Below, one piece after another: positions 1 through 8,574 of a DNA stretch of 57,092 nucleotides. The notes below the pieces were generated by a model. That model ran no database searches. It was not told where the DNA came from and was given only the letters and a program-made list of their open reading frames with translations. The stretch is from Burkholderia sp. TSV86 (lineage in GTDB: Bacteria > Pseudomonadota > Gammaproteobacteria > Burkholderiales > Burkholderiaceae): NCBI RefSeq assembly GCF_001522865.1, contig NZ_LOWB01000036.1, forward strand, positions 1 through 57,092. The letters are read 5' to 3'. A program made the position numbers and the translations under genes. Position 1 is the first letter of the stretch. The number at the start of each line of letters is the position of its first letter.

Positions 1-10
1 CCCGCCTGCG

Positions 11-44
11 CCGCGCCGCGGCGAACCTGTTCGCCGCGGCGCGG
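11..44. terminator. Perfect 15-bp stem-loop upstream of ctpA
   Basis: Positions 11-25 and 30-44 are exact reverse complements around a 4-base loop (CCTG). The stem is almost all G/C. There is no T-run after it, so it is not a classical intrinsic terminator. It probably ends or stabilises the transcript of the gene left of the window. Positions 45-174 hold no gene; a TATACT hexamer at 103-108 could be a -10 element for ctpA, but no convincing -35 was found. Confidence 0.4.
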
Positions 45-174
45 TCGAATTCACCGCCGTATCCCGTTTCGCCCCGATCCACAAGGCATCCGGACGAACA
101 GTTATACTTGAACGTCGTTCGCTCGTCCCGTTGCTCCCGCGACAGCCAAGCGCTTTCCGATCGTACCCAACTCT

Positions 175-1743
175 ATGCGTATGAAATTGAAGAACATCGG
201 CCTGATTGCCGCGGGCCTCGCAACCGGCGTCTTCGCGACGCTGCAGATTTCCGCGTCGGCCGAGCAGGCCGCAACGCCGGTCGCCGCGCCGCTGCCGCTC
301 GATCAGTTGCGCCTCTTCGCCGAGGTGTTCGGGCAAATCAAGCGCGAATACGTCGAGCCCGTCGACGACAAAAAGCTGCTGACCGCCGCGATCAAGGGCA
401 TGGTATCGAGCCTCGATCCGCATTCGTCGTTTCTCGACAAGACCGATTACCAGGAATTGCAGGAACAGACGAAGGGCCGCTTCGCCGGCCTCGGCATCGA
501 AATCTCGCAGGAAGACGGGCTCGTCAAGGTGAGCTCGCCGATCGAGGATACCCCCGCGTTCCGCGCCGGCATCCGCCCCGGCGACCTGATCACGCGCATC
601 AACGATCGCCCGGTGCGCGGCATAACGCTCGACAAGGCCGTCAAGCAGATGCGCGGCGAACCGGGCACGAAGGTCACGCTGACGATCTTCCGCAAAAGCG
701 ACGATCGCACGTTCCCCGTCACGGTCACGCGCGCGATCATCAAGGTGCAGAGCGTGAAGGCGAAGCTGCTCGATCAGGGCTACGCGTATGTGCGCATCAC
801 GAGCTTCCAGGAGCGCACGACGCCCGATCTCGCCGCCAAGCTCGAGGACATCGCGCGCCAGCAGCCGAATCTGAAGGGCCTGATTCTCGATCTGCGCAAC
901 AACGGCGGCGGTCTGCTGCAAAGCGCGGTCGGCGTCGCGGGCGCGTTCCTGCCGCCGGATTCCGTCGTCGTGTCGACCAACGGCCAGATCCCCGATTCGA
1001 AGCAGGTCTACCGCGACAATTTCGACAACTACCGCCTGCCGACATTCGACACCGATCCGCTGAAGAATCTGCCGGCGATCTACAAGACCGTGCCGATGAT
1101 CGTGCTGACCAACGCGTACTCGGCGTCGGCCTCGGAGATCGTCGCGGGCGCGTTGCAGGACGCGCACCGCGCGACCATCATGGGCAAGGCGACGTTCGGC
1201 AAAGGCTCGGTGCAGACAGTGCGGCCGATGACGGCGGACAGCGCGCTGCGCCTGACGACCGCGTACTACTACACGCCGAGCGGCCGCTCGATCCAGAACA
1301 AGGGCATCGTGCCGGATATCCCGGTCGATCAATTCGCGGACGGCGATCCGGACGACGCGCTCGTCACGCGCGAGGTCGATTACACGAACCATCTCGCGAA
1401 CACGCAGGACCCGAACGAAAAGAAGGAACTCGAGGAACGCGAACAGCGCCGGATGGAGCAACTGCGCATTCTTGAGGAGCAGAACGACAAGAAGACGCCT
1501 GAAGAGCGGCAGAAGGATCGCGACCGCAAGCCGGTGGAATTCGGCAGCGCCGACGATTTCATGATGCAGCAAGCGCTCAACAAGCTCGAAGGCAAGCCGT
1601 TCCAGCAATCGAAGATGCTCGCCGCCGATAGCGCGGCCTCGAAGGACACGGCCGGCAAGACGGCGGCTTCGGCGGCGAAGGGCGCGTCGGCGGCCAAGGC
1701 GGCACCGAAAACGGCGCCCAAGCCCGCGTCGGCGCCACAGTAA
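175..1743 (+). CDS. ctpA: S41 family C-terminal processing peptidase (CtpA)
   Basis: A 522-residue carboxyl-terminal processing serine protease that cleaves near the C-termini of periplasmic or exported proteins. Residues 5-30 form an uncleaved or signal-type hydrophobic N-terminus. A PDZ domain occupies about 100-185 (GLGIEISQEDG, then the RAGIRPGDLI ligand groove). The S41 core follows, with the LDLRNNGGG motif near 239-246, the nucleophile region NAYSASASEI at 313-322 (family catalytic Ser) and the general-base Lys in FGKGSVQ near 341-347. After about residue 400 the tail is charged and coiled-coil-like, and it ends in an Ala/Lys/Pro-rich stretch that looks disordered. Two further in-frame starts lie close by: the ATG of codon 3, and a much longer shadow frame at 108, rejected because it lacks the family N-terminus. 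A strong terminator follows at 1773-1814, so the gene seems transcribed apart from the next one. Confidence 0.95.
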   Translation: MRMKLKNIGLIAAGLATGVFATLQISASAEQAATPVAAPLPLDQLRLFAEVFGQIKREYVEPVDDKKLLTAAIKGMVSSLDPHSSFLDKTDYQELQEQTKGRFAGLGIEISQEDGLVKVSSPIEDTPAFRAGIRPGDLITRINDRPVRGITLDKAVKQMRGEPGTKVTLTIFRKSDDRTFPVTVTRAIIKVQSVKAKLLDQGYAYVRITSFQERTTPDLAAKLEDIARQQPNLKGLILDLRNNGGGLLQSAVGVAGAFLPPDSVVVSTNGQIPDSKQVYRDNFDNYRLPTFDTDPLKNLPAIYKTVPMIVLTNAYSASASEIVAGALQDAHRATIMGKATFGKGSVQTVRPMTADSALRLTTAYYYTPSGRSIQNKGIVPDIPVDQFADGDPDDALVTREVDYTNHLANTQDPNEKKELEEREQRRMEQLRILEEQNDKKTPEERQKDRDRKPVEFGSADDFMMQQALNKLEGKPFQQSKMLAADSAASKDTAGKTAASAAKGASAAKAAPKTAPKPASAPQ

Positions 1744-1772
1744 GCCGCAGCGTGTAAGCGTCCGGCTCGCGC

Positions 1773-1814
1773 ACGGGCCATCGCGGCAAGCCGCCGCGAT
1801 GGCCCGTTTTCTTT
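1773..1814 (+). terminator. Rho-independent terminator of ctpA
   Basis: A perfect 15-bp stem (1773-1787 with 793-807 of the same kilobase) closes a 5-base loop and runs straight into TTTTCTTT on the plus strand. It lies 30 bases after the ctpA stop. Confidence 0.85.
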
Positions 1815-1865
1815 GCGCGCCTAAAATAAGCCCACACCGATTCTCCGCCCTCGCGCCCGCTCACC

Positions 1866-2624
1866 ATGAATGACGATCAACTTCTGCGCTACTCGCGCCA
1901 CATCCTCGTCGACGAAATCGGTATCGAAGCGCAGCAGCGCTTTCTCGATGCGCACGCGCTTGTCGTCGGCGCGGGCGGCCTCGGTTCACCCGCGGCGATG
2001 TATCTTGCCGCGGCGGGCGTCGGCACGATCACGATCGTCGACGCCGACACGGTCGATCTGACGAACCTGCAGCGGCAAATCCTGCACGCGACGGGGTCGG
2101 TTGGCCGCAGGAAGGTCGAATCGGCGCGCGACACGCTCGCACGCCTGAATCCCGACGTAAAGGTGAACGCGCTCGCCGAGCGCGTTGACGATGCATGGCT
2201 AGAGGCGCACGCCCCGCGCGCGAGCGTCGTGCTCGACTGCACCGACAATTTCGCGACCCGCCACGCGATCAACCGCGTCTGCGTCGCGCACCGCGTGCCG
2301 CTCGTCAGCGGCGCGGCGCTGCGTTTCGACGGGCAGATCAGCACGTTCGACTTCCGCGATCCGGGCTCGCCGTGCTACGCGTGCGTGTTCCCGGAGGACC
2401 AGCCGTTCGAGGAGGTGGCATGCGCGACGATGGGCGTGTTCGCGCCGACGGTCGGCATCATCGGCACGATGCAGGCGGCCGAGGCGCTGCGCGTGATCGG
2501 CAATATCGGCACGACGCTCACCGGCCGGCTGATGATGCTCGATTCGCTGCGCATGGAATGGAATACGATGAGAATCGCGCGGCAGCCGGATTGCGCGGTA
2601 TGCGGCGCGGGCGGCACGCACTGA
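1866..2624 (+). CDS. moeB: MoeB/ThiF-type sulfur-carrier adenylyltransferase (E1-like)
   Basis: A 252-residue member of the ThiF/MoeB/HesA family. It activates the C-terminal glycine of a small sulfur-carrier protein (MoaD or ThiS) by adenylation, using ATP, in the cytoplasm. The nucleotide loop GAGGLGS is at about 36-42, with the conserved acidic loop VDADTVDLTNLQRQ just after it. Two Cys pairs (CYAC near 170 and CAVC near the C-terminus) match the structural zinc site. There is no rhodanese extension, so it is the short form. No molybdopterin or thiamine gene is adjacent, so MoeB cannot be told from ThiF by context; the MoeB label is by family length and motif. It is convergent with ptsI. 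Confidence 0.85.
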   Translation: MNDDQLLRYSRHILVDEIGIEAQQRFLDAHALVVGAGGLGSPAAMYLAAAGVGTITIVDADTVDLTNLQRQILHATGSVGRRKVESARDTLARLNPDVKVNALAERVDDAWLEAHAPRASVVLDCTDNFATRHAINRVCVAHRVPLVSGAALRFDGQISTFDFRDPGSPCYACVFPEDQPFEEVACATMGVFAPTVGIIGTMQAAEALRVIGNIGTTLTGRLMMLDSLRMEWNTMRIARQPDCAVCGAGGTH

Positions 2625-2944
2625 CGCGGGCCGCGCGTCGCCACGGCGATCAGCGCACGCAAGCGCGCCGACGCAACGCAAACAACGCGGCACGCCGCGC
2701 ACGCTTTGGCGCATTGGGCGATAACGACGCTGCCGCAACGAAGCCGGCGCGGCACGCCTATGCCGACACAGCCAACGCAGACAGTCAACCGTCCGGCGAT
2801 CGCCCGCGGTCATCTCGGCAACCGCCACCATCGGCCACCATCGCGGTAATCACGATACTCGCCGATACTCGCAGCGATCAGATCACGCCGAAGCCCGACG
2901 AGCGTCCGTCACGCACACGACGCCTACGCCATGCACGCCCACGC
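2625..2944. other. 320-bp gap between convergent moeB and ptsI
   Basis: No supported gene, terminator hairpin or RNA is visible. A short direct repeat, GATACTCGC, occurs twice near 2857-2873. Open frames through here are continuations of antisense frames from ptsI. Confidence 0.5.
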
Positions 2945-4723
2945 TCAAGCCGCGACATCCGCCTTCGGCTCCGCGCTCGCGAGCCGCTGCAACGCCGCCT
3001 GCACCTCCTCCGGCTCGAATGCCGCGAGCACATCCGCGGTCGGCTTCTCGAGCGCCTTCAGATGCGCACGCAGGATCTCCTGCTTGACGACGAGCAACTG
3101 GCTCGGATGCATCGAGAACTCGGTGAGCCCCATGCCGAGCAGCAGCCGCGTGAGCGCCGGATCGCCCGCCATCTCACCGCACACCGATACCGGCACGCCC
3201 GCGCGCTTGGCCTCGCGCAGCGTGAAGGCGATCAGATGCAGCACCGCCGGATGCAACGGGTCGTACAAATGGGCGACCGCGTTGTCCGCGCGATCGATCG
3301 CGAGCGTGTACTGAATCAGATCGTTCGTGCCGATCGACAGGAAATCGAAGCGCTTCAGGAACAACGGCAGCGCGATCGCCGCGGCCGGAATCTCAATCAT
3401 CGCGCCGACGCGCACGTTCGGATCGTAGGCCAGCCCCGCCGCATCGAGTTGGCGCTTCGCCTCGTTGATGAGGTCGAGCGTCTGATCGATCTCTTGCGCG
3501 TGCGCGAGCATCGGCACCAGGATCTTCACCTGCCCGAACGCCGATGCGCGCAGCATCGCGCGCAACTGCGTGAGGAACATCTGCGGCTCCGACAAGCTCC
3601 AGCGGATCGCACGCAGGCCGAGCGCCGGGTTCGGCGCGGTCTCGTAGCCTTCGTCGTGCGCGTCGAGCGGCTTGTCCGCACCGACGTCGATCGTGCGGAT
3701 CGTCACGGGCTTGCCATGCATCAGTTCGACCGCGCGCTTGTACGCGGCGAACTGCTCCTCTTCCTCCGGCATCTGGTTCTTGTGATTCATGAACAGAAAC
3801 TCGGAGCGGAACAGACCGACGCCGACCGCGCCCGCATCGACGGCCGCTTTCGCGTCGTCGGGCAGCTCGATGTTCGCGAGCAGGTCGATTTTCGCGCCGC
3901 ACAGCGTGAGCGCCGGCGAGAACTTCAGCCGCTGCAGCTTGCGCTGCTCGAGCGCCTTTTCCGATTGCCGGTACGAATACTCTTCAAGCACGATCGGCGC
4001 CGGATCGACGATCACGATCCCGGCGTCGCCGTCGACGATGATGAGATCGTCCTGGCGAATCAGTGCGCTCGCGTGCTGAACGCCGACCGCGGCCGGAATG
4101 CCGAGGCTGCGCGCGACGATCGCCGTATGCGACGTGCGCCCGCCGAGATCGGTGACGAATGCCTGAAACGACTGCGTCTTGAACTGCATCATGTCGGCGG
4201 GCGCGATATCGTGCGCGACGACGATCATCTCGTCGCGGCTCTTCGCCGCCTTGTCGAGCGCCTGCGCGGCCGACGGCGCGCCCGCCAGCGCTTTCAGCAC
4301 CCGCTCGACCACTTGTTCGATATCGGCCTTGCGCTCGCGCAGATATTCGTCCTCGATATCGTCGAAGTGGCTCGCGAGCACGTCGAGTTGCTCGGTCAAC
4401 GCCCATTCGACGTTATAGCGGCGGGTGCGGATCAGATCGATCGTTTCCTGCACGAGCATCGCGTCGCCGAGGATCATCGCGTGCACGTCGATGAACGCGG
4501 CCACTTCGCTCGGCGTATCGTGAGTCAGGTCGGCGCGCAGCGCATCGAGTTCGCCGCGCACGGCGCCCAGCGCCGCCCGAAAGCGCGCCACCTCGGCGTC
4601 AATCTGATCGGCTTCGATCAGATAATGCGCGACGTCGAGCGCCGCCGGCGCGATCAGATACGCGCGTCCGATCGCGATACCTCTTGAAACGGGAATGCCC
4701 TGCAGCGTGAAGGACACGCGCAC
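2945..4723 (-). CDS. ptsI: Phosphoenolpyruvate-protein phosphotransferase (PTS enzyme I)
   Basis: A 592-residue enzyme I. It takes phosphate from PEP on an active-site histidine and passes it to HPr in the cytoplasm. The N-terminal HPr-binding helices come first, then the swivelling domain with the phospho-histidine motif GGRTSHTAIVARSLGIPA, then the PEP-binding barrel with RTIDVGADKPL, FRSEFLFM and the C-terminal SVCGEMAGDP signature. Length is normal for the family. It is the last gene of gshA-gshB-EIIA-ptsH-ptsI. No EIIB/EIIC permease is nearby, so the chain probably serves regulation (as in other beta-proteobacteria) or remote permeases. A terminator-like hairpin separates it from ptsH, so ptsI may be partly attenuated or have its own promoter. 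Confidence 0.96.
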   Translation of the reverse strand: MRVSFTLQGIPVSRGIAIGRAYLIAPAALDVAHYLIEADQIDAEVARFRAALGAVRGELDALRADLTHDTPSEVAAFIDVHAMILGDAMLVQETIDLIRTRRYNVEWALTEQLDVLASHFDDIEDEYLRERKADIEQVVERVLKALAGAPSAAQALDKAAKSRDEMIVVAHDIAPADMMQFKTQSFQAFVTDLGGRTSHTAIVARSLGIPAAVGVQHASALIRQDDLIIVDGDAGIVIVDPAPIVLEEYSYRQSEKALEQRKLQRLKFSPALTLCGAKIDLLANIELPDDAKAAVDAGAVGVGLFRSEFLFMNHKNQMPEEEEQFAAYKRAVELMHGKPVTIRTIDVGADKPLDAHDEGYETAPNPALGLRAIRWSLSEPQMFLTQLRAMLRASAFGQVKILVPMLAHAQEIDQTLDLINEAKRQLDAAGLAYDPNVRVGAMIEIPAAAIALPLFLKRFDFLSIGTNDLIQYTLAIDRADNAVAHLYDPLHPAVLHLIAFTLREAKRAGVPVSVCGEMAGDPALTRLLLGMGLTEFSMHPSQLLVVKQEILRAHLKALEKPTADVLAAFEPEEVQAALQRLASAEPKADVAA

Positions 4724-4782
4724 CTCCTAAAGACGTGAGCCGCGACGCACCGTCGCGATGCGCTTATGACCCCGGCTGACGA

Positions 4783-4788
4783 TTATAA
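4783..4788 (-). promoter_or_regulatory. Possible -10 element (TATAAT) upstream of ptsI
   Basis: An exact TATAAT on the minus strand, 60 bases before the ptsI start and downstream of the ptsH-ptsI hairpin. No good -35 hexamer lies at 16-18 bp, so this is a tentative secondary promoter. Confidence 0.35.
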
Positions 4789-4861
4789 ATTCCACACCCC
4801 GCGCGCGGCTGCATGCGGCGCAACATGACAGCCGGTTAAGTACGCCAGAAACGAACGCATG

Positions 4862-4897
4862 GCGAAAAAAATGCCGCGGCGGCGCGCGGCATCTTTT
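4862..4897 (-). terminator. Intrinsic terminator between ptsH and ptsI
   Basis: ATGCCGCG (4871-4878) pairs with CGCGGCAT (4885-4892) around a 6-base loop. Read on the minus strand, the stem is followed by a T7 run (the A run at 4865-4871). It lies 30-60 bases after the ptsH stop and 150 bases before ptsI, inside what is usually one operon. Confidence 0.7.
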
Positions 4898-4925
4898 CGA
4901 AATAATGCAGCGGCTGGCCGGCCGG

Positions 4926-5195
4926 TTACTGACCTTCGCCGAATTTGTCGGCGATCAATTTAAGCAGTGCGTCCATCGCCTCTTTCTCGTCCGGCCCGTC
5001 CGTCTCGATCGTCACCGTGCTGCCGATCCCGGCAGCCAGCATCATCACGCCCATGATGCTCTTCGCGTTGATCCGGCGACCGTTGCGCGTCATCCAGACT
5101 TCCGACTGAAAATTGCCTGCGAGCTGCGTGAGCTTGGCCGACGCGCGCGCATGGAGCCCCAATTTATTGACGATGGTCGTTTCTTGTTGAAGCAT
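4926..5195 (-). CDS. ptsH: Phosphocarrier protein HPr
   Basis: An 89-residue HPr that relays phosphate from enzyme I to EIIA proteins. The phospho-acceptor His15 sits in KLGLHARAS. A Ser46-region motif (NAKSIMGVMML) is present as in the wider family; whether a kinase uses it here cannot be seen. Full length and colinear with HPr throughout. It lies 71 bases after the EIIA gene and before ptsI on the same strand. Confidence 0.97.
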   Translation of the reverse strand: MLQQETTIVNKLGLHARASAKLTQLAGNFQSEVWMTRNGRRINAKSIMGVMMLAAGIGSTVTIETDGPDEKEAMDALLKLIADKFGEGQ

Positions 5196-5266
5196 GGTGT
5201 TCCAATGAGGTCAAAACGAGCTTGCGGCCTGCCAGCCAGCCGCACGGTGCGATTGCCGCGAGCCGC

Positions 5267-5743
5267 TCAATGCGGCTCTTCGGCGCGCGCTTTCGGTTCA
5301 GGCGGAATCGGCGCGCATTCGCCGCAGCCGAACGTGCCCGACCGCGGCGGCGGCGTGCCCGCCGCGATTTCGTGGATTCCCTTCGTCGAGCCGGCGAGCG
5401 CCTTGTCGACGAGCGTATCGAGCGGCGTCGTGCGGTAGCAGACCGCGCGCACCAGCATTGGCAGATTGACGCCCGCCAACACTCTGACGCCGTCGACCTT
5501 CGCGAGTTGCCCTGCAATGTTCGCGGGCGTCGCGCCGTACATGTCGGTCAGCACGAGCACGCCGTTGTCTTCCTTCAGGCGCGCAAGCTCCGCATGCGCG
5601 AACGCCATGACCTGGACCGGGTCGCTGCTTGGCTGCACGTCGATGCAACCGATGCGCGCGGGCAGCCCGCCGTAGATGTGCACGATACAGTCCCGCAACG
5701 CGGCAGCGAGCGGCGCATGCGCAATGATCAGAATGCCTGCCAT
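5267..5743 (-). CDS. Mannose/fructose-family PTS EIIA protein
   Basis: A 158-residue EIIA of the mannose superfamily. The N-terminus MAGILIIAHAPLAAALRDC gives phospho-His9, equivalent to His10 of the E. coli mannose IIA domain. VLVLTDMYGATPANIA is the conserved second strand. The start was chosen at 5743 because GGAGG lies just upstream; a longer frame to 5770 lacks a site. The last ~30 residues (Pro-rich, with a CGEC pair) extend past the usual IIA fold. No IIB or IIC domain is encoded here, so it probably acts as a regulatory output of the PTS relay rather than in sugar uptake (inference). It is downstream of gshB and upstream of ptsH on one strand. Confidence 0.9.
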   Translation of the reverse strand: MAGILIIAHAPLAAALRDCIVHIYGGLPARIGCIDVQPSSDPVQVMAFAHAELARLKEDNGVLVLTDMYGATPANIAGQLAKVDGVRVLAGVNLPMLVRAVCYRTTPLDTLVDKALAGSTKGIHEIAAGTPPPRSGTFGCGECAPIPPEPKARAEEPH

Positions 5744-6002
5744 GTCAACCTCCGCCGAACCGCCATCCACCGCCCCGAAACGAATTCCGTCGACGAAAAA
5801 GAGCTGGCCGCCCTTTGCAGGCGCGGCGAACGAAGTAAGCGTGAGGGTCGTTTCATATCAGCCTTACAACGAGTTCGGCCCGACCGCCGGGCCTCGCGCA
5901 CAATAACGTGCCGGCGAGCGGGCATTGTAGCAGGCCGGTCGACCATGCCGGCGGCGATGGACCTGCGCGTGCGCCGCCGGACCGAGGGTGCCAAAACAGA
6001 CG

Positions 6003-6959
6003 CTAGCGAGCCGCCTGCTCCAGCGCGTCGACAAACATCGACGCAACGTCGAACCCCGTCTGATCCATGATTTCCCGAAAGCAAGTCGGGCTCGTGACAT
6101 TCACTTCGGTCAACGCATCGCCGATCACGTCCAGGCCGACGAGCAGCAGCCCGCGCGCCGCGAGCACCGGTGCGAGCGCGGTCGCGATCTCGCGGTCGCG
6201 CGCGCCGAGCGGCTGCGCGACGCCGACGCCGCCCGCCGCCAGATTGCCGCGCACCTCGTTGCCCTGCGGAATCCGCGCGAGCGAATACGGCACCGGCTCG
6301 CCGCCGATCAGCAGGATCCGCTTGTCGCCCGCGCTGATCTCCGGAATGAATTTCTGCGCCATCACGGTGCGCGCGCCGTCGTGCGTCAGCATCTCGATGA
6401 TCGAGCCGAGATTCATTCCGTCCGGTTTCACACGGAACACGCCCATGCCGCCCATGCCGTCGAGCGGCTTGATGATCACGTCGCCATGCTCGGCGTGGAA
6501 CGCGCGCAGCCGGGCAGCGTCGCGCGTGACGAGCGACGGCGCGACGAACTGCGCGAACTCGCCGATCGCGAGCTTCTCCGAATGGTCGCGAATCGCCTGC
6601 GGCCGGTTGAATACGCGCGCGCCCGCACGCTCGGCGAGTTCGAGCAACCATGTCGACGTCACGTACTCCATGTCGAACGGCGGATCCTTGCGCATCAAGA
6701 TCGCACCGAACGACGGCAGCGCGCGCGCCTCGCGCGCGCCCGCTTCGTACCAGCGCTCGCGATGCAAATCGGCCGTCTCGCCAACGATCGTCACGCGATA
6801 CACGTCCGCCTCGACGCCCGCGCCGGTCCATGCGAGCGCGCGCGGCTCGCACGCATACACCGCGTGCCCGCGCCGCGCCGCCTCCGCGATCATCGCGTAG
6901 GTCGAATCCTTGTAGATCTTGAAGCGCTCGAGCGGGTCGGCGATAAAGAGAATGTCCAT
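6003..6959 (-). CDS. gshB: Glutathione synthetase
   Basis: A 318-residue ATP-grasp enzyme joining gamma-glutamylcysteine and glycine to glutathione in the cytoplasm. MDILFIADPLERFKIYKDST is the family N-terminus. The ATP-grasp core shows IIKPLDGMGGMGVFRV, the catalytic region QKFIPEISAGDKRILLIGGEPVP (read in two pieces) and the terminal EVNVTSPT. A GTG ten codons upstream overlaps the gshA stop codon, but the ATG at 6959 fits the family length. It follows gshA by 26 bases, so the two are almost certainly co-transcribed. Confidence 0.96.
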   Translation of the reverse strand: MDILFIADPLERFKIYKDSTYAMIAEAARRGHAVYACEPRALAWTGAGVEADVYRVTIVGETADLHRERWYEAGAREARALPSFGAILMRKDPPFDMEYVTSTWLLELAERAGARVFNRPQAIRDHSEKLAIGEFAQFVAPSLVTRDAARLRAFHAEHGDVIIKPLDGMGGMGVFRVKPDGMNLGSIIEMLTHDGARTVMAQKFIPEISAGDKRILLIGGEPVPYSLARIPQGNEVRGNLAAGGVGVAQPLGARDREIATALAPVLAARGLLLVGLDVIGDALTEVNVTSPTCFREIMDQTGFDVASMFVDALEQAAR

Positions 6960-6985
6960 GCGTACCTGATGCGGAAAAGGCGGCG

Positions 6986-8275
6986 TCACACCTGGATGGC
7001 TTCCGGGTCAGTCTTCTCGAGTTCGACCGACGACGCGATGAGCGCAAGCCGCGCGACGACGCCATACATATAGAAGCGGTTCGGCGGCGCCACGCCCGGC
7101 TTCGCGTGCGTATCCGGCAGCGCCGTGTGTTCGAAGCCGAGCGGCACGTAATGCATGCCGGGCGCGTTCAAATTCTGGTCGCGATCGCGCGCGCCATGTG
7201 TGCGATAGAACCCGCCCACGACATAACGGTCGATCATGTAGACGACCGGCTCGGCCACCTCGTCGCCGATCCGCTCGAACGTATACACGCCCTCCTGCAC
7301 AATCACGTCGCGCACCGGCACGCCTGCCTTCGATTCGGCCATTTTCACGCGCTCGGGCTTCGACAGCCGGCCGATCTCCGCCGCGTCGTGCACGGTCATC
7401 ACGCCACGGCCCGCCGTGCCCGCGTCGGCCTTCACGACAACATACGGCCGCTCGCCGATTCCGTACTCGCGGTACTTGCGCGCGATCTTCTTGAGCACCG
7501 CGTCGATCGCTTCGGCAAGCGCATCGCCGCCGCTGGGCGCGTGCCAGTCGACGCCCTCGACGGGCGCGAAATACGGATTGAGCATCCACGGATCGACGCC
7601 GACCATCTTCGCGAATTTCTTCGCGACGTCGTCATAGCACGAAAAGTGCGTCGACTTGCGGCGCACCGCCCAGCCGGCATGCAGCGGCGGCAGCAGATAC
7701 TGCTCGTGCAGATTTTCCAGCACGCCCGGAATGCCCGCCGACAGATCGTTGTTCAGCAGGATCGAGCACGGATCGAAATTCTTCAGGCCAAGGCGGCGCG
7801 GCGTGCGCTCGAGCGGCTCGAGCACGATCCGCTGGCCGTCGGCGAGCGTGATCGGCGTGATGTCGACGATGCTTGGATCGAGCGAGCCGAAACGCACGTT
7901 CAGGCCCGCCTGGCGCATGATCGTCGCGAGGCGCGCGACGTTCTCGAGGTAATACGCATTGCGCGTCGGCAGCTCGGGAATCACGAGCAACCCCTTCGCG
8001 TCCGGGCAGATTTTCTCGATCGCCGCCATCGCCGCCTGCACCGCAAGCGGCAACACTTCGGCAGGCAGATTGTTGAAGCCGCCCGGAAAGAGGTTCGCAT
8101 CGACAGGCGCGAGCTTGAAGCCCGCATTGCGCAAATCGACCGAGCAATAAAACGGCGGCGTGTGCTCCTGCCATTCGAGCCTGAACCAGCGTTCGATCGC
8201 AGGCGTGGCGTCGAGGATCTTACGCTCGAGTTCGAGCAGCGGGCCATTTAACGCCGTAACGAGATGGGGAACCAT
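6986..8275 (-). CDS. gshA: Glutamate-cysteine ligase, proteobacterial (Thiobacillus-type) family
   Basis: A 429-residue protein that makes gamma-glutamylcysteine, the first step to glutathione. It belongs to the short GshA family typified by Acidithiobacillus ferrooxidans and common in beta-proteobacteria, which is unrelated in sequence to E. coli GshA. Recognisable blocks are FYCSVDLRNAGFKLAPVDAN, FPGGFNNL, VVKADAGTAGRGVMTV (ATP-grasp-like glycine loop) and VIVQEGVYTFE. The start at 8275 was preferred to the longer frame from 8350 because homologues begin at MVPHLVTAL. It heads the gshA-gshB-EIIA-ptsH-ptsI run. Confidence 0.93.
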   Translation of the reverse strand: MVPHLVTALNGPLLELERKILDATPAIERWFRLEWQEHTPPFYCSVDLRNAGFKLAPVDANLFPGGFNNLPAEVLPLAVQAAMAAIEKICPDAKGLLVIPELPTRNAYYLENVARLATIMRQAGLNVRFGSLDPSIVDITPITLADGQRIVLEPLERTPRRLGLKNFDPCSILLNNDLSAGIPGVLENLHEQYLLPPLHAGWAVRRKSTHFSCYDDVAKKFAKMVGVDPWMLNPYFAPVEGVDWHAPSGGDALAEAIDAVLKKIARKYREYGIGERPYVVVKADAGTAGRGVMTVHDAAEIGRLSKPERVKMAESKAGVPVRDVIVQEGVYTFERIGDEVAEPVVYMIDRYVVGGFYRTHGARDRDQNLNAPGMHYVPLGFEHTALPDTHAKPGVAPPNRFYMYGVVARLALIASSVELEKTDPEAIQV

Positions 8276-8457
8276 GTGTGACTCGCGGACGGGAGAAAAA
8301 AGATTGTAGAGCAATTGCCTGCCGCATTTGGGGATTGTTCCCGCAAACACAAGATATGACCGAATGTTTGTCGCTATTAACCTGATTGAGTGCAGGGGTA
8401 TGCCTAATACCGTATCCGCAAGCGCGCCGGGCGGCGCGAAAAGCAGGCCGCGGCCCC

Positions 8458-8483
8458 GAAAAAAAACCCGCCGGAAGGCGGGT
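8458..8483 (-). terminator. Rho-independent terminator of glnK-amtB
   Basis: ACCCGCC (8466-8472) pairs with GGCGGGT (8477-8483) around GGAA. On the minus strand it is followed by a T8 run. It lies about 90 bases after the amtB stop. Confidence 0.85.
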
Positions 8484-8574
8484 CGAAATCGCTGCGCTCA
8501 TACTGGTGCATGCGGCGGCCAAGGTGCATACGATTGGCCGCCGCCGGCCCGGAACATTTGGCCGCGCCGGTCAA

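Noticed and set aside
2195..4687. 830-residue plus-strand open frame opposite ptsI
   Set aside because: It is antisense to a confidently identified enzyme I, is Arg/His-rich and matches no family; G+C bias explains it.
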